Shown here piece after piece: positions 59,377 through 64,000 of a stretch of 64,000 nt of DNA. Source of the stretch: Paraescarpia echinospica (taxonomy: Eukaryota > Annelida > Polychaeta > Sabellida > Siboglinidae); assembly GCA_020002185.1 (NCBI GenBank), contig CM034543.1:1603033-1667032 (forward strand), in the 5' to 3' direction. The notes beneath the pieces are model-generated. The model made no database searches. It was given only the letters and a program-made list of their open reading frames with translations, and was not told the DNA's origin. The position numbers were made by a program, and so were the translations under genes. Within the stretch, counting starts at the first letter, position 1; each line of letters begins with the position of its first letter.

Positions 59377-60748
59377 ATGGCGTACGTGTCTAGGCCGCAA
59401 CACGTTACCGCGCGCAAAACAGCGGCGCAACAACTGCGCAATTCATTTCTCACTATGGAGCCGACCGATCAAGTTGGCAATTATGCGGCCGACTCTCAAC
59501 AACCACAAACCAGGTACGTTTTGCTAACTCAACTAACACTGACTTTCCTCACTCACATTACTGCTTTCTTTTATAACGTTCACTAACTAAATAACAATTT
59601 TTTTACAGCGAGCTGCCTCCCCAAAACGCCGGAATTGAGACTCCCCAAGTCGACGTGAATACGCCTCCCCAAGCCGCCGGGGGTAATGCTGTTCCGCCGC
59701 CGCCACCATCTATGCGTCTACCCCCACCCCAACACCGCCCCGGCGAAAGGTACATTTAACGATACTAACTAAATAGCGCTTTTTTTAATTTACCTTTATT
59801 TGCAGACGCCTACTTTCGATAAAGCCTATAGCTGCTTTTCCGTGCGCCCCACTATTTACAAACGCCCCCACTACAGACTTAATGCTTTTTTTTTACAGGC
59901 TAAAAAGAGACGCGCCGTTACTTTAATACTTTTTTCATACTTGCAGACGAAACATCGCCGGCTTCGACACACTGCATATAGGGCGCGGGCAAACCCTTGC
60001 GAGGCCCTCGCACAGAAACGGCTTCATTAATAGATCTAGAATAAATTTGTCCCCCGGTGATCTGATTATGATTGATAGAAGGCCGCGCGCCGATAGGCCT
60101 GGGGCCACATTATACCTTGGACGTCGCCGACCACATCACACCCCTTAACACTTTTTCCTTCTCCACAGATATCGCCTATTGCTGGCGCCCGAACTTGTCA
60201 ATCGGCTCCTTATGGGAGGTCACAACCACACTCATCGGAATGGACACCCGGCAGGGCGAGCCAGTAGTCGCCACCCCGATGCTAATTGAACTTTTCCTCC
60301 TTCCCCCAGCAGACACATCTACGTGATCGACCCTAGCCTGGCGCATCGACGCTACGATATCGGACGGGGGACTATAGTGCACTACGTCGGACCTGCCCCT
60401 CACACAATCAGATTCACCTCGTCACGATGCCACCACCAGCCCCTCTTAGCCGTCGAGCCGCAACGACAGCAACAACAAGTACAATACGACAGTGACGAGC
60501 AACAACAAGACGACACAGAAGAAAACTTCGACGATGGCTACAGTGGCATCCCCGATTTAGAATTTCTAGATGCAGACAACCCCCTACCAGAAGAGACTTT
60601 CACACAGCCATTCTCCTTTGCTGATATCTTTCCACGCCCTCAAATTCTCCTCCCGTCATTTGCGCCACCCATCCCAGCAAATCTTTCCGTACATTTAGGC
60701 TTTCCTCCACAGCCCCCCGGCCGCCACGGCTTTGGTCCACCCCCATGA
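59377..60748 (+). CDS. Spliced accessory gene with several possible 3' exons
   Basis: Exon 1 is 59377-59513 (ATG; ends ...CAG|GTACGT). Intron 59514-59608 ends in tttttttacag. Exon 2 is 59609-59749 (141 nt, proline- and glutamine-rich; ends AAAG|GTACAT). Both exons end in phase 2. Candidate acceptors downstream lie at 59805, 59898, 59946, 60168 and 60312. Each follows a pyrimidine tract. The longest open continuations are from 59947 (66 codons, basic, IGRGQTL) and from 60313 to the TGA at 60748 (145 codons: DIGRGTIVHYVGP, a Q/D/E-rich acidic stretch and a proline-rich end). AATAAA signals occur at 60039, 60768 and 60786. I recognise no family. The acidic and proline-rich character would fit a regulatory protein, but this is speculation. 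Confidence 0.6.
60060..60326 (+). CDS. Alternative-frame exon candidate in the accessory gene
   Basis: A frame open from about 60069 to the TGA at 60324-60326 reads as a well-composed globular protein (contains TLDVADHITPLNTF, then CWRPNLSIGSLWEV and TLIGMDTRQGEPVV). It has no suitable ATG at its start and spans the acceptor at 60168, so it would need an upstream exon joined in another phase. I do not recognise it. It may be the true exon here, with the other frames being shadows. Confidence 0.35.
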
Positions 60749-60764
60749 CCCCTTTCCGTCTTCA

Positions 60765-60792
60765 TAATAAATTCATCTGTATGCCAATAAAA
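60765..60792 (+). terminator. Polyadenylation signals
   Basis: Two AATAAA motifs (about 60768-60773 and 60786-60791) within 45 bp after the stop at 60748. Confidence 0.65.
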
Positions 60793-60829
60793 TTTATTTC
60801 TCACCGTTTATTGTTGTTTCTGTGTTTCC

Positions 60830-61250
60830 TTTCGCACTCCACCAGCATTCCAACTCACACACGAATAATGCCTATATTTCCACCTACACATTTGGCCCAC
60901 TCCACCAGCATTCCAAATCACACACGAATAATATTTCCACCTATTCGGCGTTGCAACACCAAACACCAGCGATTGCCAAAGCCACAAGCTTAATACACGC
61001 GCACAGGCCAATCTGACAGCTCCGGCCTCCAGCTGCTATAACGATATTGCACGCGTATCAGCTGTTACCAAATGTGTTTCCACCAGCATTCCAACTCACA
61101 CACGAAAAATCCAGCGATCGCCAAAGCCACAAGCTTAATACACGCGCACAGGCCAATCTGACAGCTCCGACCTCCAGCTGCTATAACGATAACTCCAATG
61201 CACGCGTATCCTGACAGCTCCGGCCTCCAGCCGCTATAACGATTTTGCGC
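60830..61250. repeat. Interlaced tandem repeats near the right end
   Basis: Motif 1 (ccaccagcattccaa, cacacacgaa) occurs at about 60838, 60903 and 61079. Motif 2 (ccaaagccacaagcttaata, through gcgcacaggccaatctgaca, ctccagctgctataacgat) occurs at 60965-61047 and 61110-61190, with a partial copy at 61205-61245. Non-coding; small open frames here are repeat artefacts. Confidence 0.85.
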
Positions 61251-61477
61251 CGCTAATGCACGTAATCGGCGCCTATGCGACACGAAAAACATTTATCCGG
61301 CCTTCCGTCAAACAATGCACATAAAACTCCTACAGCCTGACATACGACACCCCCATTTGCCAGTGAGTCGTGAAAACCAGGCCACTCAATTGCCCTCCTG
61401 ATCTCCAGCGCGCCGGGCGTAATCTAAACCGCTCGACTAACCTCGATGATCCCCACCTCCACCACCGCACCGGGCTA

Positions 61478-61515
61478 GAAGCTTCTAGAAGGTTCTAGAA
61501 CCTTCTAGAACCTTC
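61478..61515. promoter_or_regulatory. Heat-shock element, eight contiguous modules
   Basis: GAA at 61478, 61488, 61498 and 61508 alternates with TTC at 61483, 61493, 61503 and 61513, every module exactly 5 bp from the next with no mismatch. This is the consensus HSF trimer-binding array, longer than the usual three to four modules. It lies 140 bp inside the right terminal repeat. Which transcript it serves is not clear. Confidence 0.7.
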
Positions 61516-61657
61516 CCGCACGTCATGATATTAACCTCGCTGATTCCCAGGGACGTCACTTCACTCTAAAATCTTTCCCACCTCCCCCGTGCACCTAATT
61601 AATACTAATTGGTCGCTATTTACTATTTTTAGTCATTGCTAACGTTCTCCTCCAATA

Positions 61658-61933
61658 ATTGCGCTACTCATTTGTTACTAATTAGTACTTAATTAATTAC
61701 CCTAATTAGTACCTGATTAGTCACTAGAGGCCGACATTCACCCTATTTATTTCCCTTATTAGTGCCTCATTAGTTAGTAGAGGGCGACACCCTCTTTCTC
61801 ATGACCCCCATCAATCACTTTGACGTTTACTCTCATCTCTAGTGCTAAAAAACGTAGGAATTCTACTTATAAAAAACTCAAAAGCCTTTGATCTTAGGTC
61901 ACTTCCGTGGATGGCGAGACCCGAACCACTACT
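61658..61933. repeat. Right terminal inverted repeat (276 bp)
   Basis: Reverse complement of 45017-45306. The 14-bp length difference is one indel. The outer end is cccgaaccactact. Confidence 0.97.
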
Positions 61934-61939
61934 CATGTT
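61934..61939. other. Target site duplication, right
   Basis: catgtt, matching 45011-45016. Confidence 0.95.
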
Positions 61940-62064
61940 GACAAAGGAATTTATTATGGGAGTCATTGTGTCATTGCATTTGCCTGTGCCTGAAGAACTG
62001 GAAGCACACCAAGCGTTGTGACAGGAGGATCAATGGTGCTGGTAGTTTCAGTGAAACTGGACCA

Positions 62065-62187
62065 GTGACCAGTAAATGTTATAAGATATCGTACAGGAAG
62101 CCAATGCAAAGACTTCAAAAGTTGTCCAGAGCAACAAAAAGGAGACCTTTTAACTATACTTGCTAGACAATGTTGGACACTGGACCA
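62065..62187 (-). mobile_element. Inserted internal LINE fragment with 9-bp direct repeat
   Basis: 62081-62178 is nearly identical to 63236-63333 of the LINE fragment. The insertion is bounded by actggacca at 62056-62064 and 62179-62187, and the paralog at about 19483-19500 has a single copy. It lacks a LINE 3' end. Confidence 0.7.
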
Positions 62188-62499
62188 AGATGGTAAATAT
62201 TTTAGCTTGCATCACTGGAAATAGTGCACATAACTCCCATACATCACTCTCTGCAAACCAGTCTTCTACACCGATCTTGTTGTCAGGGTGGAATACAGGG
62301 GATAGTCAAGTGCAATGTGTGAAGCCTAGAATCTATCGTTTCGTGTTGGAACGCTTTAGGTCGACCGATAGTATGATCATCATCAGATCGTCCAGGAACT
62401 GATCCTCGTCGTTGTCAGAGATTCACCCATCTACTGTAACAGTGGAAGGTGTTAGAACGAACTATCCTGAAGAATGTTCAGTAATCTAGTGGAAGGTGT

Positions 62500-62774
62500 T
62501 CTTTCCGTCGATGATTTGCTCCAGCATCGTAAATATTGAAACATGTGGCCAACGATATTATATGATTGGCAGGTTGAGCCACCATTGGCAGGTTGAAATG
62601 TAATGGGTAATTAGTCATATAACCGCAAGTGTGGATATTTGGTTGAATCATCATCTTTAACACAAAATCCAAACACCTACCGCCTACTGTGCAACCAGTG
62701 ACCTATGTACATCAAGCAATGCCTAGTTGGCGATATTAACATAGGTAGTAGGCCTCGTGTACACACACAAATTG
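62500..62774. repeat. D1 repeat, left part, split by a LINE
   Basis: Matches the reverse complement of 22465-23240: the cagtgacctatgtac, gttggcga and taggcctc blocks. It continues after the LINE at 63486. Confidence 0.7.
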
Positions 62775-63485
62775 TTAGACTAATTGTGTCTGAAATTGTA
62801 TGTTAATAATAAATAATAATAAGATAACTTCTATTGCGCCTAAATTCTTGGAAACCAAGCTCAGAGGCGCATCAAAACAAAAGAATTGGTCAATCTCGAA
62901 ATCCATAAGTAGTATCAGTTGTAAACACATGGGTCAAGGCGCTAGAGAGCTACGGTGGATAAGAAAGATTGTAAAGATAAGTTTTTAAATGACGACGGAA
63001 TTTTGTAATATTTTCAACTGATCTAACACTAAGAGGAAGCATATTCCAAAGAGTTGGTGCAGCAACAGAAAAAGCCTTAGTTCCAATGTTAGTGTTGACT
63101 CTAGGAACAAAAAGTAGGTCAGAACTAGATGATCGAAGCTGGATAGGTTTTCTTACAGGAGTAAACAATGGATGCAAATAAGATGGTTGCTTACTAGACA
63201 GTGCCTAGTATGTAATGGTACAGATCTTAACTAGTATAAGATATCGTACAGGAAGCCAATGCAAAGACTTCAAAAGTGGTCCAGAGCAACAACAAGGAGA
63301 CCTTTTAACTATACTTGCTAGACAATTTTGGACGCGCTGACGTTTTGTGATATCCTTGCTAGCGATATTATAAAGGAAGGAATTGCAATAGTCAAGTCTG
63401 GTGCTAACAAACGCTGTTGCAATAGTTTTAGCAAACGAAAATTACATATACCGGCGAATACGGCGAAGATCACGAATATGATAAA
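62775..63485 (-). pseudogene. CR1/L2-type LINE, 3' end of the reverse transcriptase ORF
   Basis: On the minus strand, H-I-R-D-L-R-R-I-R-R-Y near 63475, T-R-L-D-Y-C-N-S-F-L near 63390, P-L-L-K-S-L-H-W-L-P-V near 63270 and a final block with SVAAPTLWNMLPLSVRS at about 63050 are the standard order of the C-terminal reverse-transcriptase region of CR1/L2-like elements. In-frame stops (for example after RRYM, and near 63205) and the missing 5' part make it a dead 5'-truncated copy. The 3' end near 62800 is AT-rich with ataata repeats. Confidence 0.88.
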
Positions 63486-63690
63486 AACAGCACCACAAAA
63501 TGACCCATAATTAACAAAAAAACTCAAAATTTGTCTAACAAAAGCCATGTATCATAACCGCTTATGTATGTGGACAAAAAGTAAAGTGGTTGGAAAGTTG
63601 TAACCCACTGATTACATTCTCAAAAATAATAGTTAACATAGTTGCTTAATTTTAGTCAAATTTGGCATCCGTTGAACGGTCAACTATGAC
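63486..63690. repeat. D1 repeat, right part
   Basis: aaaatgacccataattaa, gttggaaagttgtaac and atagttaacatagttgctta match blocks at 21270-21290, 21540 and 22800-22830. It is the continuation of 62500-62774 on the other side of the LINE. Confidence 0.65.
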
Positions 63691-64000
63691 GTACCGGCCA
63701 CGACGTTCGCCGCATTCAAATGGATGCTGCTGATTTCGAATGTGTTTTTCCACGAAAATGCCGCCATCATTGCAACTATGAGCACACTGGTTTTGTTAAA
63801 AGCGCGACTTGGCTTGCTTGAGTGTCAACTGAAGTGTTCAAACGCACCAACCATACAATAATAACAACAATTTATGCCATCTTTGGAGACACGCTGGCGC
63901 GGCGCGTAGCGGCGTCAGCACCAAGGAGCCTATATTTAGACAGGAGGCGTCAACATTATGACAGTCTACAATGAGAGTTTTTGTCCGTCATGTGTGCGTC
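63691..64000. other. Unassigned, moderately GC-rich
   Basis: No open frame of interest and no match to other repeats of the window was noticed. Confidence 0.5.

Larger units (their letters stand above)
45017..61933. mobile_element. Polinton/Maverick (adintovirus-like) element, 16,917 bp
   Basis: Defined by terminal inverted repeats with matching ends (agtagtggttcggg), a 6-bp target duplication and the full hallmark gene set: packaging ATPase, retroviral-type integrase with chromodomain, protein-primed PolB, adenain-like protease, and minor and major capsid proteins. It is markedly GC-rich in the gene blocks compared with the AT-rich host flanks. A paralogous empty site exists at 19582-19587. 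Several core genes carry stops or frameshifts, so this copy is probably unable to produce a full set of proteins. Confidence 0.97.
61934..62480 (-). pseudogene. EADTR-like gene fragment (right part), with an internal LINE-derived insertion
   Basis: Read on the minus strand, this aligns with 19185-19587, including the atctgatgatgatc, aagcgttccaaca and cttgactatcccctgtattc blocks. A 123-bp insertion at 62065-62187, absent from the paralog, interrupts it. No continuous frame remains. Confidence 0.65.

Noticed and set aside
61065..61292. 75-codon minus-strand frame near the heat-shock element
   Set aside because: It consists of the interlaced tandem repeats, with no family resemblance; a transcript driven by the heat-shock element could still pass through it.

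Overview
The window is nuclear DNA from an animal, most likely a marine invertebrate. It combines AT-rich intergenic sequence, a long satellite array, CR1/L2-type LINE 3' ends, tRNA-derived SINEs, Ty3/Gypsy, pogo-like and Harbinger-like relics, spliceosomal introns and a large Maverick/Polinton element. The exact phylum cannot be read from the sequence. Two runs of exactly 1000 N (1658-2657, 23837-24836) are scaffold gaps. No complete ordinary host gene is visible.

Layout. 1-19130 is one satellite array built from 51-bp and 38-bp versions of the same monomer, with higher-order duplications. 19140-20130 is a degenerate metazoan gene fragment that is also the uninterrupted paralog of the site into which the Polinton inserted. 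20.4-23.3 kb is a dispersed repeat family arranged as a large inverted repeat. 23.4-45.0 kb is a mosaic of microsatellites, a segmental duplication with a MITE in one copy, an inverted-repeat element carrying a zinc-finger exon with a splice donor, transposase relics, two SINEs and a decayed Gypsy pol.

45017-61933 is a 16.9-kb Polinton/Maverick (adintovirus-like) element with 290/276-bp terminal inverted repeats and a 6-bp target duplication (catgtt). Plus-strand genes in the left half are the packaging ATPase, two conserved Polinton proteins, a 58-aa membrane protein, a chromodomain integrase, arginine-rich small ORFs, a membrane protein, the minor capsid (penton) protein, a pVI-like basic protein, the major capsid protein and an adenain-like protease. 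The protein-primed type B DNA polymerase with its zinc-finger N-terminus runs on the minus strand and converges on them. The right third is accessory: a minus-strand gene with an RPA70 DBD-C-like single-strand-DNA-binding domain and a probable 77-nt intron, a divergent plus-strand spliced gene with a row of phase-matched 3' splice sites, and a perfect eight-module heat-shock element near the right terminus.

The element carries the parts for replication (polymerase, RPA-like protein), integration (integrase) and virion assembly (capsid proteins, ATPase, protease). The ATPase, the 46497 gene, the minor and major capsid genes and the polymerase each contain at least one break, so this copy looks non-autonomous although its termini are nearly identical. 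61934-62480 is the other half of the interrupted host-like sequence. It is followed by the same dispersed repeat family as at 21-23 kb, here split by a LINE fragment.
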